A stretch of 64,000 nt of DNA from Pelotomaculum_C sp050950345 (GCA_050950345.1 JBMNHK010000002.1:372001-436000), one strand, 5' to 3'; positions 7,700 through 17,253 are shown, counted from the first letter of the stretch. The notes: a model not told the origin generated them from the letters alone. Translations and numbers: made by a program.

Positions 7700-8608
7700 A
7701 TGCAGGAAACAACACATTTCGGGGATAACTATGACCCCTTCAAGGAATACGAATTCCCGCCGGCCCTTGGCGCAGTAAGCACCAGGAGCAATAATTACAG
7801 TTTCATACCACCCTTTGATAAACTCGTATTTGTCTCCGATGATGCCATTTCAACTTCATCATTTAGTAACCTTAGTCAGGCTAAATATGACTACGCCTAC
7901 TTCTCAAAACCAACGCAATATAAAGGGCACGTGCAATTATTGTCAGCACCCCTTAACAATGTGCTTCCTTATTCCGTAGTAATCATCAATCCCTGGGCAT
8001 TGAAACTCAGTGCTAGTGCTGTTTACGGGCTCCTTCTGAGTTTCTTCCAAGGAGGGAGTCCGGATATAAGGGTCTCCTCCTACACTGGGACCATTGACCT
8101 AATGGGATACAGCCAATCTCAGATTAGTGCATCAACGTACGTTTCCAGGACACGAGCCATTAACAATATAAGCTACAAGGGCAAGACGACTTATATGGGT
8201 AAAAGGAAAAGCAGGACGCAGACCACCGTCTATGACAAAGGAGCCGAACAAAAGGTTGACTTCACTTGGACGCGGATCGAACGCAAAGTGAAGATTCAAA
8301 AAGACAGCAGGCCCTCTGCCCAGCAATTCCTTACCGGTGGTTACAAGGTGGAGCCATTTAAACCTGTACATATAGTAGATATCTCTAAGTTGAAAAAAAG
8401 TACCAGAATCGGCAAGGTGGTTCACCAGAATGGTATTGGTAAGGCCATCCTGGACAGAAGTCTGAGTGAAAGCGAGAGGAAATGGCTTAGGAAGTTTGCT
8501 AAGGATCCGGCCAACCAATTAATTGATATTAACGGTTTGTTCTTAAGCATGTACAGCGCGTGGATTGCACCTCAACTCGCCGTAAGTTTACAGGTGGGTA
8601 GGAAATAA
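7700..8608 (+). CDS. Replication-initiator-like protein (302 aa)
   Basis: The start ATG at 7700 follows AAAAGGAGGATCTGA. In the middle of the protein (about residues 160-195) there is YMGKRKSRTQTTVYDKGAEQ followed by FTWTRIERKVKI. A YMGxRKS...YDKGxE...RIE pattern is typical of plasmid and phage rolling-circle Rep proteins, where the tyrosine and the later acidic residue sit in the nicking domain. The rest is not recognisable. Length (302 aa) fits that class. It is transcribed away from the minus-strand block and lies 0.8 kb before a second Rep-like gene. I infer a role in replication of an integrated element; the family call rests on a short motif only. Confidence 0.5.
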   Translation: MQETTHFGDNYDPFKEYEFPPALGAVSTRSNNYSFIPPFDKLVFVSDDAISTSSFSNLSQAKYDYAYFSKPTQYKGHVQLLSAPLNNVLPYSVVIINPWALKLSASAVYGLLLSFFQGGSPDIRVSSYTGTIDLMGYSQSQISASTYVSRTRAINNISYKGKTTYMGKRKSRTQTTVYDKGAEQKVDFTWTRIERKVKIQKDSRPSAQQFLTGGYKVEPFKPVHIVDISKLKKSTRIGKVVHQNGIGKAILDRSLSESERKWLRKFAKDPANQLIDINGLFLSMYSAWIAPQLAVSLQVGRK

Positions 8609-9366
8609 ATGTCTGCATATTCTAATAAACATGCTCTCTTCAAGGGGTTATGTGCAGCTTTATCAATTCCATGTTATAGAAATAGAAGATTGCAGGTAAT
8701 ATATTCCTTGCCACATAAATGCAGTATTTATTTGGGTTAAAGTTACAATGACCAAGCCAAAGGTGTCTTAACCAAATATGCACATTAAATGCTTGTAGTC
8801 ATCATAAAGGGTCTTCGTTATTACGGGATAACCATCCATTATGGCGGCGCTTTTGTTACATGATACAAATTGCGCTGCCATTTTCTTATGTTCAGGTGGA
8901 AGTAAGAGAACGCTTTTATAGTCAGTGTGTTAGGGATTTGACACTTGCCAAGTGTTCGTTTGATTATCATTACTTGGATTACCAGTTAGTCTCCCTAGTG
9001 GCAGCCATGAGTAGTATGAACATGATAAGCTAGGTAGGCAAATAACCACCTCCAGGACAATGGCAAAGTTACCTACCAGAGTCGTGGTTTGGGTGTTGTC
9101 GTTCTCTGGGATAATACCCAAGATGACGGCAGCCTGTTCCCGGGGAGAGCATTCAGAAAAGGCGCTTTCTTAAAGTATTCCTTCTTGGGTTAAACACAGA
9201 TTGTAAAATATGGCAGATATACAGGTAAAATTGAGATATGCATCGAATTATACAAGACGATGGATTATTAACCGGTGGATGCTCGTAGATATAAAGTGAC
9301 AAAAATGGCACCTATTCGGCAATGGTTATAAGGTTATCCAAAACATTCAGAGAGGAGTGGAGGGTA
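8609..9366. other. 758-bp region between two Rep-like genes
   Basis: No gene with a convincing start and ribosome site is visible. On the minus strand, 9170 down to 8930 is open for about 80 codons (ECSPREQAAVILGIIPENDN is encoded near 9140), but it has only a TTG inside and no ribosome site, so it could be a gene fragment. The last 150 bases become AT-rich, like the following gene. A replication origin could lie here, but I see no clear nick-site hairpin or iterons. Confidence 0.4.
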
Positions 9367-10638
9367 TTGATAGATACGGTAGAGCTTTATACCCATGTGA
9401 ATATTGATCAAAGTATTATTGATGATCTATATTCTAGAGGCTTATTATCCATTGGATCGCGCCAAAAGGTTGATAAAGAGTTTAATGTTTATCATGTTGA
9501 AAATAATGAAAGAAAGAGATCGGTTAAAATTAGCTATAGGCCAGTAAAGGGGGAATTAAGAGTAAGGGTTTCCATACCACACTATTTGTATGGCAATAAT
9601 CTTCCTATGGTGAATAATGCTGACATTTTCATCTTTGCAATGGAGTTGTATAAGCAGTTATCCAACCTATTTTATAATCAATGGATTCCTTTTGTATATG
9701 GATGGGAGGTTAGTAAAGTTGATTACTTCTACAATTTCTATGTTGGTGATAATATAAATACTTACTTAAATAAGATAAATAAAGTTAAGCTACCCAAGCT
9801 TAAAAAGTCAAGCATTGGAGACGATGCGATTGAAACTGTATCATGGTTAAGTAGAAAATATGGTGTGGTTCTAAGGGCATATGATAAAGGAAAAGAGTAT
9901 CAAGACAAAAAGATGGATGAGTTGATGCTATTTGCAAGCAAAGGCATATTGCGTGTAGAAGCTTGCTACAACAGGGATAGGCTTATGAAGTTATTAAAAC
10001 CTGCATCATTAAGGTTCTCCGATGTAATAAGAATAGACATTGCATTAGACATAATGAAAAACAAACTAGCTTCGCTAAATCAAATGTTGCCGTTGCCGGA
10101 AAGTGATAAACTCAATATGTTAGAACTTAATGGCTACAATAAGACAGTTGAAAGGGTTATAACACATCTTCAGTTGTCAAATAATCCTAATTACATAAAA
10201 AGCTTGTCCAAACGTACTATTGCTAGAAGGAACAGAGAGGTCAGAAACTTCCTGAATACTATGAGAAATTCTAGTAATAATCATATAAATGATCTCGAGT
10301 GTACTACAGTTGAAGAAATAGCCTCCTTATTGCCTGATTTGCCTAATTGCTTCCATATTATCGCTGTTTCCCCGGTAGATTCAAGTTCCTTTGTGTTTGA
10401 CGATAATGTGGAGACTTTTACTAAAGATGATGATGAATATGTGTCTATGCCCACATATGTGGGTGCTTCAGTGAAGGGTGTAGCTTTAAAAATGCAATTA
10501 TGGAATGGGACATACTTAGTAGTTGGCGACTTTAATGATTTGGCTTTAGTGGATGGAAAATTGATATCTAAATCTAATCCAGATGAAGATATCCCTTTTA
10601 CATTTAGTAAATTGGATGTGACAGATAACTTTATCTAG
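9367..10638 (+). CDS. Gene II/X-type phage/plasmid replication initiator
   Basis: A 423-aa protein. The TTG at 9367 is preferred because AGGAGTGGAGG precedes it and it gives the family-typical N-terminus (M)IDTVELY; an in-frame ATG at 9322 has no ribosome site. Key segments are RVSIPHYLYGNNL, WEVSKVDYFYNFYV (about residue 130), SWLSRKYGVVLRAYDKGKE (about 180) and GILRVEACYNRDRL (about 215). This order (substrate strands, YDKGKE, RxE) matches gpII/RstA-like initiators of filamentous phages and small rolling-circle replicons, which nick the plus strand through a tyrosine. The gene is strongly AT-rich and biased to AAT/AAA/ATA codons, unlike the flagellar genes beside it, so it was probably acquired recently. 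No Zot/morphogenesis gene or coat gene is visible nearby. Confidence 0.7.
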   Translation: MIDTVELYTHVNIDQSIIDDLYSRGLLSIGSRQKVDKEFNVYHVENNERKRSVKISYRPVKGELRVRVSIPHYLYGNNLPMVNNADIFIFAMELYKQLSNLFYNQWIPFVYGWEVSKVDYFYNFYVGDNINTYLNKINKVKLPKLKKSSIGDDAIETVSWLSRKYGVVLRAYDKGKEYQDKKMDELMLFASKGILRVEACYNRDRLMKLLKPASLRFSDVIRIDIALDIMKNKLASLNQMLPLPESDKLNMLELNGYNKTVERVITHLQLSNNPNYIKSLSKRTIARRNREVRNFLNTMRNSSNNHINDLECTTVEEIASLLPDLPNCFHIIAVSPVDSSSFVFDDNVETFTKDDDEYVSMPTYVGASVKGVALKMQLWNGTYLVVGDFNDLALVDGKLISKSNPDEDIPFTFSKLDVTDNFI

Positions 10639-10667
10639 TACTGGCATAAGTTTAATCCAATTACTAA

Positions 10668-13123
10668 GTGATTATAAATCACAATATAGCAGCGCTAAAC
10701 ACGTATCGCCAGTTGAGTAACAACCAGACTATTGGGCAAAAGTCCCTCGAAAAGCTGTCTTCAGGTTTGCGCATCAACCGGGCTGGTGACGATGCCGCCG
10801 GTCTGGCGATTTCCGAGAAGATGCGTGCCCAGATTCGTGGTCTGGATCAAGCTTCACGTAACGCCCAGGACGGCATCTCCATGATCCAGACAGCTGAGGG
10901 TGCTTTGAATGAAGTGCACAGCATTCTCCAGCGCATGCGCGAGCTGGCCAACCAGGCTGCCAGCGACACCAACGTTAACATTGACCGTGATGAGATCCAG
11001 AAGGAAATCAACCAGCTGACTTCTGAAATAAACCGTATCGGTAACACCACCGAGTTCAACACTCAGAAACTTTTAAACGGTGGCGGGGAAGTAAAAGAAA
11101 TAGCCATAAACACTATGCAAGCAGGGGCTGCCAAGGGCGCTTTTAAAGGTGGGGCTGATATTGCTGCAGGAACGCAAGTATATGCTGGAGTTGCAGGAGG
11201 CGGGACAGCAGACTTTGGAGGCACAACAGGTACAGTTACAGCTACAGGTCCTGCTAATGCATCATATAATGGTTATAAAATCGTATTTACAAAATCAGGT
11301 ACAGCTACAGATGCATTAGCTGCTACAATCGATACAGGGGCTAAAACTATTACTGTATCCTGGGGTGATAACAATAACCCTACAGATATTGCTGCGATAA
11401 ACAGTGCCATTAAAACAGCAACTGATGCAGAAGGTAGTTTAACTGGCGATGTTACACTTGCATCAGGTGGATATAATAACGCAGATTTAAATGGAAATAG
11501 TATTACAATATCCGGAGGACTTGATCCAGTAACAGCCACTGCAGGTTCTTCTTCGATTCCTATTACTGCGGTAAAAACAAGCGTAGCCGCAGTAGCCGCC
11601 GAATGGGCTTCAGGTGATTTGACTGCTTTGACCGATGGTAAATCAGGTACTATCTCTTTTGCTGGTGTTACAATTAATATTACCGGTGTTAATAATGCAA
11701 CTGATGGAGTTAGCGATGTCAACCAAGTAGGGGCAAGCTTAGTTATTGATACTACAGGAGACCAGGCAGCTCAAGCTCAACAAATTGTAGATGCTTTTAA
11801 TGCTGTCAAAGCAAAACAAGGGTCAACCGGTTCTCTTGCCAACTTTGAATTTACTGTTAATGGCACTGCGATAGAAATTACAGGTGCAAAAGAAGATGGT
11901 GCTAAAAACAACGGTTTTACATTAACCTCCACCGGTGATGTACAATTTGGAACTGCACCGGCTACAATAGATTTAGGTCCTTCAACAGCCGGAATAACAG
12001 AAGTTCGTGGTGAATATAGCTTTGAAATTTCCACTGCTTTTGAAAAAGCGGGGGCTACCATCAATATAGCTGGTCAAACCTTTACCGCTGTTGCCTCTGG
12101 CGCTAATGCAGCTAATGGAGAGTTTAATGTAGGTACCGATGCCAAGCAACAGGCTATTAGCTTAGCCGCAGCTATTAATGCCAACAGCGCCTTAAATGCA
12201 CGCTTTGATGCCATTGTAGACGGTGCTAAAATCACCCTCCGGGAAAAAGCGGGTCAAGCCACAGGAGATCCAGTTACTAATGGTTTAGTTGTTGGGCCAA
12301 CCAATGATGCTGTACAGGGCAAATATTCTTTCACCATAGATGAACCGGTTGCAGTGGGTGGCAGGTATTCAATCGGTGGTGTCAATATCGAAGTAACCGA
12401 TGACATTAACCATGCCGGGCTGGCAAATGGCACCGCCGTACTCTACGCGGCCGATACCATCCAGCAAGCATCGAATTTGGCCAATGCTATTACAGCTAAT
12501 TCTGCCTTAAGTGAAAGATATGAAGTTGAAGCTTCCAGTAACCGTATCACCTTAACCCAAAAAGCCGGTAAAGAAACCATGACTGCTGTAACAGCTCAAT
12601 CCAGTACAAACAAAAATGAGAATTTCCAAGCTTCTTTCCAGGTAGGAGCAAACAGCGGTCAAAGCATGACTATTGAAGTAAACGATATGAGATCTCTGGG
12701 GCATTGGGTGTTAGCGGTAAAGAAGCCAATGCAAAAGTAACGGCTAACAATGGCGTAGAAGCATCTTATGTAGCTATTACCAATGTTACCAATGGCACAG
12801 ATAACGTTAATGTAGAATATGCACTGGATGTTTCCTCGCACGAAAAGGCAACTGCTGCGATTAGTGTTATCAACGACGCTATTGAAATGGTGTCCGCCGA
12901 GCGTTCCAAACTGGGTGCCTACCAGAACCGCCTGGAGCACACCATCAACAACCTGGGCACCTCCAGTGAAAACCTCACCGCCGCCGAGTCCCGCATCCGC
13001 GACGTGGACATGGCCAAGGAAATGATGGAGTTCACCAAGATGAGTATTCTCTCCCAGGCTGCCCAGGCCATGCTGGCCCATGCCAACCAGCAGCCCCAGG
13101 GCGTATTACAACTATTACGTTAA
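10668..13123 (+). pseudogene. fliC: Flagellin gene with a one-base frameshift
   Basis: The conserved N-terminal D0/D1 part is complete: MIINHNIAALNT, then SSGLRINRAGDDAAGLAISE. The D0/D1 C-terminus is also complete (NLTAAESRIRDVDMAKEMME, ending QQPQGVLQLLR). Between them is a roughly 550-residue variable region that includes two copies of a module (YSFEISTAFEKAGATINIAG and YSFTIDEPVAVGGRYSIGG). The first frame ends at 12740; the second picks up from about 12700. Reading five instead of four G at 12698-12701 gives the expected DMRS-LGALGVSG, so a one-base loss is likely. The start at 10668 is GTG with no Shine-Dalgarno and no sigma-28 promoter; AT-rich Rep-element sequence reaches to within 30 bases. 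As it stands, this copy should not give a full flagellin (about 818 aa). Confidence 0.85.
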
Positions 13124-13137
13124 TTATCAGCATAACA

Positions 13138-13170
13138 AGAGCTGGGGAATTTTCTTCCCTGGCTCTTTTC
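13138..13170 (+). terminator. Flagellin terminator
   Basis: A 12-bp stem with G-U pairs (AGAGCTGGGGAA at 13138-13149 with TTCCCTGGCTCT at 13155-13166) followed by TTTTC, 15 bases after the flagellin stop. Confidence 0.8.
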
Positions 13171-13209
13171 ATATTAACAAAAGCAGAAAGGAGAGGAGAG
13201 GAATATTTT

Positions 13210-13341
13210 ATGAGTGGCATTAGTAAAAAAACAGATGAAATTCCATATATCCTCGAGTTTGAAATGTTTATAAAGGGCTGTAAGTTAGATTTTGATGTCA
13301 ATGGCCACTTGAGAATAAACGTTTTTGGCCACGAAAACTAG
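13210..13341 (+). pseudogene. N-terminal fragment of a small gene cut by IS21
   Basis: The ATG at 13210 follows AGGAGAGGAATATTTT. About 27 native codons (starting MSGISKKTDEIPYILEFEMF) run up to the IS21 terminus at 13293, after which the frame enters IS sequence and stops at 13341. The codon use is AT-rich. An open frame resumes on the other side of the IS at about 15771-16006, so the two may be halves of one small protein of about 105 aa. I do not recognise the family. Confidence 0.5.
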
Positions 13342-13368
13342 GCAACTAGATTATGGTAATAGCTTAAT

Positions 13369-14154
13369 TCAACCCTCCTTAGCCCTGGTTAATACCGGGG
13401 GTACCAAACGGTTACGCACCCGGTAGCTGTCTCCACGTAGAGTAATAACGTGAGCGTGATGTAGAAGGCGGTCGAGCACAGCGGCTGCGGTACTGGGGCT
13501 GGCAAACAGCGTGCCCCACTCACTGAAATCAAGATTGCTTGTAACCACCAGTGACACCCCCTCATAAGCCTTACTGACCAGTTGGAAAAGGTGGTCGGAG
13601 GCTGTCTTGCCCAGGGTCAGGTAACCAACCTCATCCAAGATAAGCAAATCATTGCGAAGAAGGCTACGTACATACCGAGGTAGGCTGCCGTCGGCCAGAC
13701 AGGCATACATCCGGTTGGCCAGGTCATCCATTGTGATGAACAGGGTACTATACCCGGCGTTAACCGCCTCAGTGCCCAGGGCTATAGCCAAGTGCGACTT
13801 CCCAACCCCGGGCGGGCCAAGCAGAATAAGATTTTCCCTGGCTTTAATGAACTCCAAAGTAGCTAGATCCCGGATTGTCTGCTGACTCACCGAGGTTTGG
13901 AACGTGAAGTCAAAGCTATCCAAAGTACGGCAGGCAGGAAACCGGGCCGCTTTAAGCCGGCGTTGCCGGCTAGTAGCCTCCCGCCCATCCACTTCCTCTT
14001 GCGCCAGGTGGGCCAAAAAATCCAGATATGAGGGCTCTTCCTGTAGGGCGAGTTCGTTTATCTCATCCAGCTTGTCCCGGATATGCCGGAGTTTTAACCT
14101 TTTCAGGTTTTGCTCTAGGGTTTCACGGTCGGCTATGCCAATATTGCGGATCAT
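13369..14154 (-). CDS. istB: IS21 helper ATPase IstB
   Basis: A 261-aa AAA+ ATPase of the IstB/DnaC type. Walker A is LLGPPGVGKSHLA (about residue 110), Walker B is LLILDEVGY (about 172), and sensor 1 is VVTSN (about 205). IstB binds the IstA-DNA complex, selects target DNA and stimulates strand transfer. The start ATG (14154) overlaps the istA stop by 4 bases, so the two are translationally coupled, as in most IS21 elements. The reading frame is complete at normal family length, so the element may still be active. Confidence 0.93.
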   Translation of the reverse strand: MIRNIGIADRETLEQNLKRLKLRHIRDKLDEINELALQEEPSYLDFLAHLAQEEVDGREATSRQRRLKAARFPACRTLDSFDFTFQTSVSQQTIRDLATLEFIKARENLILLGPPGVGKSHLAIALGTEAVNAGYSTLFITMDDLANRMYACLADGSLPRYVRSLLRNDLLILDEVGYLTLGKTASDHLFQLVSKAYEGVSLVVTSNLDFSEWGTLFASPSTAAAVLDRLLHHAHVITLRGDSYRVRNRLVPPVLTRAKEG

Positions 14155-15641
14155 TGCGCTCCCCCCATCGTCTGGTAGTAGGCCAGATTACGCTGCTCGA
14201 CCTGCACATTCAGGTTTGCGGGGAGGGGTTGCGGTTTATGGGCTGGGTTCCCCGGCAGACTCTCCGGTGCCACCGCCTGGCGTTCAAGAATGCGCTTAAG
14301 AGTACCGTACCCGAAGGACTGGTACTCAAGGGCACGCTGCATGGCCCGGCTAATAGCGGCGGGCGGGTAGACTTCACCCAGATCTGCGATCCTTTGCATT
14401 TGATTCCGGAGTGTCCCCACCCGGCTTCGGCTCAGACCCTGTAGATAGGCTGGGGCTTCAGGTGCCAACGCCGCAAACCTGGCCTGCAGTGGGTGGGAAG
14501 GGGTTTTCCGTTCCCGGAGCCGCTGGTGTTCGGGGTAATGGTCATCCCGGATGATGCACTTCCCGCGGCCGTATGTTAGCGGGATGGTGTCAACTACCTG
14601 CCACCCATCCAAAAGCTCCAGATGCTTTTCATACCGCCGGAAGCACACTTTCCGACGGGCAAAGCTGGATGGTACCGAATACTGGTTACCCTGGACGGAA
14701 ATCAGGTTAGTGCGAGTGGCCTGCCGCTCCTCGATTACAAACGGCATATCAACTTGGGCCGGCACAGGCTTCAGGTATTCGTGTTCTACTGCCAACCGTT
14801 CCCACGGGACTTCCCTGGTGGTTCCGTGGATCCGGGGATTGGCTTCTTCGTTGCACCAGGCAAGGGACTGGCGATTAAGGTCATCCAAGCTTTTAAACTC
14901 ACGGCCGTAAAAGAAGCCCCGACGCACGTACTTAACCTGTGACTCTACCTTGCCCTTGGTTTCGGGATCATTGATCCAGCAGGCCCGGGGAATGAATCCG
15001 TAGGTCAGGGACAGGTGCAAAAGGTTTTCGTTAAAGCGGACCACGCTACCCACCCGCTCGGAAACCACGACCTTGGCGTTATCGAAAAGAACTTCCCGAG
15101 GCACGCCGCCGATGTATTCAAAGGCCCGATGCATGCAGGAAAGGAAAGTGGCCATATCACCCCGGATGATGAATTCTACGTAACTTACACGTGACCAGCA
15201 CAGGGTGAAGACAAACGCATAAAGTTTGTAGCGAACACCTTCAACCACGATTGTGCCGAAATGGCCCCAATCGACCTGCGCCTGCTCCCCGGGCAAGGTC
15301 TCAAACGGTTTATACTCACGGTTCTTTTGCGGGCGAACGGATTGCACATAACGCCGCACAGTGCGTTCCGAGCCTTGATAGCCGCGCTTTAAAATCTCTT
15401 TATTGAGACGGTATGCCGATAATTCAGGGTATTCCTCCAAACGGGCCATGATATAATCGCGGTAAGGGTCAATTAACTGTGGCCGGCGGCTGTACCGGGG
15501 TCCTATCAGTTTCTCTGTTGTTCCATTCCAGTACTTGCTTACGGTAGTCCGGCTGATTCCCAGCCTTCTAGATACGGCCCTTTGCGATAGGCCCTCTTCC
15601 TTTAAGCGCACAATGTCCACGATGGTGGCCACCTCCGTCAA
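14151..15641 (-). CDS. istA: IS21 transposase IstA
   Basis: A 496-aa transposase. The N-terminal helix-turn-helix (GLSQRAVSRRLGISRTTVSK, about residues 17-36) binds the IS ends. The DDE catalytic core follows: first Asp in QAQVDWGHFG (about 132), second in EVLFDNAKV (about 190), and Glu in ETKGKVESQVKY (about 228). The C-terminus holds the beta-barrel region (TNLISVQGNQYSVP). It acts on IS DNA together with IstB, encoded directly downstream with a 4-bp overlap. It is intact at full family length. Confidence 0.95.
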   Translation of the reverse strand: MTEVATIVDIVRLKEEGLSQRAVSRRLGISRTTVSKYWNGTTEKLIGPRYSRRPQLIDPYRDYIMARLEEYPELSAYRLNKEILKRGYQGSERTVRRYVQSVRPQKNREYKPFETLPGEQAQVDWGHFGTIVVEGVRYKLYAFVFTLCWSRVSYVEFIIRGDMATFLSCMHRAFEYIGGVPREVLFDNAKVVVSERVGSVVRFNENLLHLSLTYGFIPRACWINDPETKGKVESQVKYVRRGFFYGREFKSLDDLNRQSLAWCNEEANPRIHGTTREVPWERLAVEHEYLKPVPAQVDMPFVIEERQATRTNLISVQGNQYSVPSSFARRKVCFRRYEKHLELLDGWQVVDTIPLTYGRGKCIIRDDHYPEHQRLRERKTPSHPLQARFAALAPEAPAYLQGLSRSRVGTLRNQMQRIADLGEVYPPAAISRAMQRALEYQSFGYGTLKRILERQAVAPESLPGNPAHKPQPLPANLNVQVEQRNLAYYQTMGGAQ

Positions 15642-15770
15642 TTTTGGCTCACTCCCTCATTCTCTGGTTTTGGTGCTGCTCACACACCAGAGATACATTT
15701 AGGGAGTGGGCCTTGTTTTACCTGCGCTACCAGTTGCAGGTGGCCTAGTTTTTATGGCCATTTGTGTTCA

Positions 15771-16006
15771 TTTTATATTGGCCGGTAACATTTGATATTA
15801 AAGAAAAGCCATTACTGCAGAAGTTTTCTAAAGAGGGTATTGTTGTCGATGAACTAAGTTTTTCAACAAAAGATAATCAGAGCATATTAAGAGGTACTAT
15901 AAAAACCAGTGATCTCTGGGAAGTCTGTACGCCATTAGGAATGCTAACATTCATGGGGAAGTGGGAAAAGAACTGGACTTATGTAGGGCAGCTTTTGGAA
16001 TATTGA
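15771..16006 (+). pseudogene. C-terminal fragment of the IS-interrupted small gene
   Basis: An open frame of 78 codons starts at the IS21 right end and has no start codon or ribosome site of its own outside the IS; a GTG at 15764 lies within the IS terminus. The sequence includes PVTFDIKEKPLLQKFSKEG and ends YVGQLLEY. It looks like a real folded fragment rather than noise. It is probably the remainder of the gene starting at 13210, but the frames join cleanly only if the T run at the target site had a different length, so the pairing is inference. Confidence 0.4.
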
Positions 16007-16140
16007 ATCCATTACTTAAACTTGGATTAAAGAAAGAAATTGATTTTAATGGAGCCACTGGAATTTAAATAGGTTTCAGAATTGAGGCTGCTCACAAACA
16101 AACATGGTCACAACAACCAACGGGAACGGAGGCAACATGA

Positions 16141-16344
16141 ATGGATATAGCCGCGCTGTCAATTATTTTGAACCAGGTTCAGTTTAAGCAAGATGCGGGC
16201 ATTGCTGTCTTAAAGAAAGCTATGGATACAGCAGAACAAGGCGGCAGCCTGTTGAACCAGATGCTGGACAAAGTGAAGGACGGGCATACTGCAGCCCAGG
16301 GAAAACTGCCTCACCTGGGCAATAATATCGACCGGTTTGTCTGA
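16141..16344 (+). CDS. yjfB: YjfB-family putative motility protein
   Basis: A 67-aa protein starting at ATG 16141 with GGAGG 8 bases upstream. The family pattern is clear: MDIAALSIILNQVQFKQDAG at the N-terminus followed by AVLKKAMDTAEQGG. YjfB-type proteins are small helical proteins often encoded near flagellin genes and under motility control; their molecular role is unknown. Here it sits between the IS21 element and a lytic transglycosylase gene, inside the disturbed flagellin locus. I see no sigma-28 promoter directly upstream. Confidence 0.8.
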   Translation: MDIAALSIILNQVQFKQDAGIAVLKKAMDTAEQGGSLLNQMLDKVKDGHTAAQGKLPHLGNNIDRFV

Positions 16345-16501
16345 TTTTTAAACTTCAGCCGGATAATTTTCATTTATACCTTTAACGTGGATTTTATGGC
16401 TATTCATAAAAAAATGAATGCTATTCCTTGTCATATCATGGCATCTTGTGCAAAATATATATAGCAGCTAAAAGATGTTTATCCCCTGGGAGGATTTACC
16501 G

Positions 16502-17152
16502 TTGGAGATCAGCATGTTAATCAGGAGTTTACTGCTGGGATATCTGGCTAAGGCGCAGGATAAAACAACCCCGGTAAATAAAACGGAAGATAAAAGCCTG
16601 TTTGTTTCCTGTCTTAATCTTGCTCTCGCGAAAGTTGGCCTGAAGACACTGCCAGCCGGGAGTACAACAAGTCTTCAGCATAATGTTTCCGGGTTTGTTT
16701 CCGGCAGGCAGGCTGCTGCCATTCCGCTTACCAGTCGTACATACGCCGGCAGGACGTATGATAGTAATGCCGGACTGGACGTTTTAATCGATGAAGTGGC
16801 ACAAAGGTACCATGTCGACCCGGCACTGGTTAAATCAGTTGTCCAGGCTGAATCCAATTTCAACCCAAAGGCTACGTCCCCGGCAGGAGCAATGGGTTTA
16901 ATGCAGCTCATGCCTGAAACAGCTTATTCCTTAGGGGTTAATAACCCCTATGACCCTGCCCAAAACTTGGACGGTGGCGTGCGGTACTTAAGGCAGATGC
17001 TGGATCGCTACAACGGCAATACCGCCCTTGCCCTGGCTGCATACAATGCCGGTCCAGGCGCTGTTGATCAGGCGGGCGGCATACCAGGTTACCAGGAGAC
17101 CAGGCATTTCGTCCAAAAGGTATTGGGTAACAGGTTGAACTATATTGTTTGA
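16502..17152 (+). CDS. SLT-type lytic transglycosylase
   Basis: A 216-aa protein. I choose the TTG at 16502 because GGGAGG lies 8 bases upstream; the in-frame ATG at 16475 has no ribosome site. The C-terminal 120 residues are a soluble-lytic-transglycosylase domain: the catalytic Glu is in VVQAESNFNP, followed by GAMGLMQLMP and AYNAGPGAV. It cleaves peptidoglycan glycan strands with 1,6-anhydro product formation. The N-terminus has a short hydrophobic stretch (MLIRSLLLGYLAK) but no clean signal peptide. Its place beside yjfB in a flagellin locus suggests a cell-wall role in flagellum assembly, similar to FlgJ or CwlQ partners, but this is inference from position. Confidence 0.85.
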   Translation: MEISMLIRSLLLGYLAKAQDKTTPVNKTEDKSLFVSCLNLALAKVGLKTLPAGSTTSLQHNVSGFVSGRQAAAIPLTSRTYAGRTYDSNAGLDVLIDEVAQRYHVDPALVKSVVQAESNFNPKATSPAGAMGLMQLMPETAYSLGVNNPYDPAQNLDGGVRYLRQMLDRYNGNTALALAAYNAGPGAVDQAGGIPGYQETRHFVQKVLGNRLNYIV

Positions 17153-17226
17153 GTTCCAAATAAGTGCATTAAAAGCTGGCTCAACAGTCATTATTGATCT
17201 CAAAGAGCCGACCTTGCACTAAAGGG

Positions 17227-17253
17227 GTCCCAGGTTGATCCTGGGGCTTTTTC
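17227..17253 (+). terminator. Terminator preceding the 122-aa gene
   Basis: GTCCCAGG (17227-17234) pairs with CCTGGGGC (17240-17247), with one G-U pair, followed by TTTTT. A near copy lies at 18547-18575. It may end transcription from the transglycosylase gene, or be the relic terminator of a lost flagellin copy. Confidence 0.65.

Larger units (their letters stand above)
13293..15770 (-). mobile_element. IS21-family insertion sequence
   Basis: An element of about 2.48 kb with istA and istB on the minus strand. The ends are inverted: the left end begins TGATGTCAATGGCCA, and the right end read inward begins TGAACACAAATGGCCA. Just inside, both ends repeat an AAAACTAGGC motif (13335-13344 and, reversed, near 15745), as expected from the multiple terminal repeats of IS21 elements. 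Both outer flanks carry short T runs (TTT/TTTT) that could be a target duplication; the exact base of each end is uncertain by a few positions. It lies between the flagellin terminator and yjfB. Confidence 0.85.

Noticed and set aside
8930..9121. 63-codon minus-strand open frame between the two Rep-like genes
   Set aside because: It has only a TTG start without a ribosome site; the open stretch extends upstream without any start, so it is at most a gene fragment.
10668..10682. GTGATT-ATA-AATCAC palindrome at the flagellin start as an operator or att site
   Set aside because: The sequence is explained by the conserved codons for MIINH at the flagellin N-terminus; no second copy was noticed at the other side of the Rep element.
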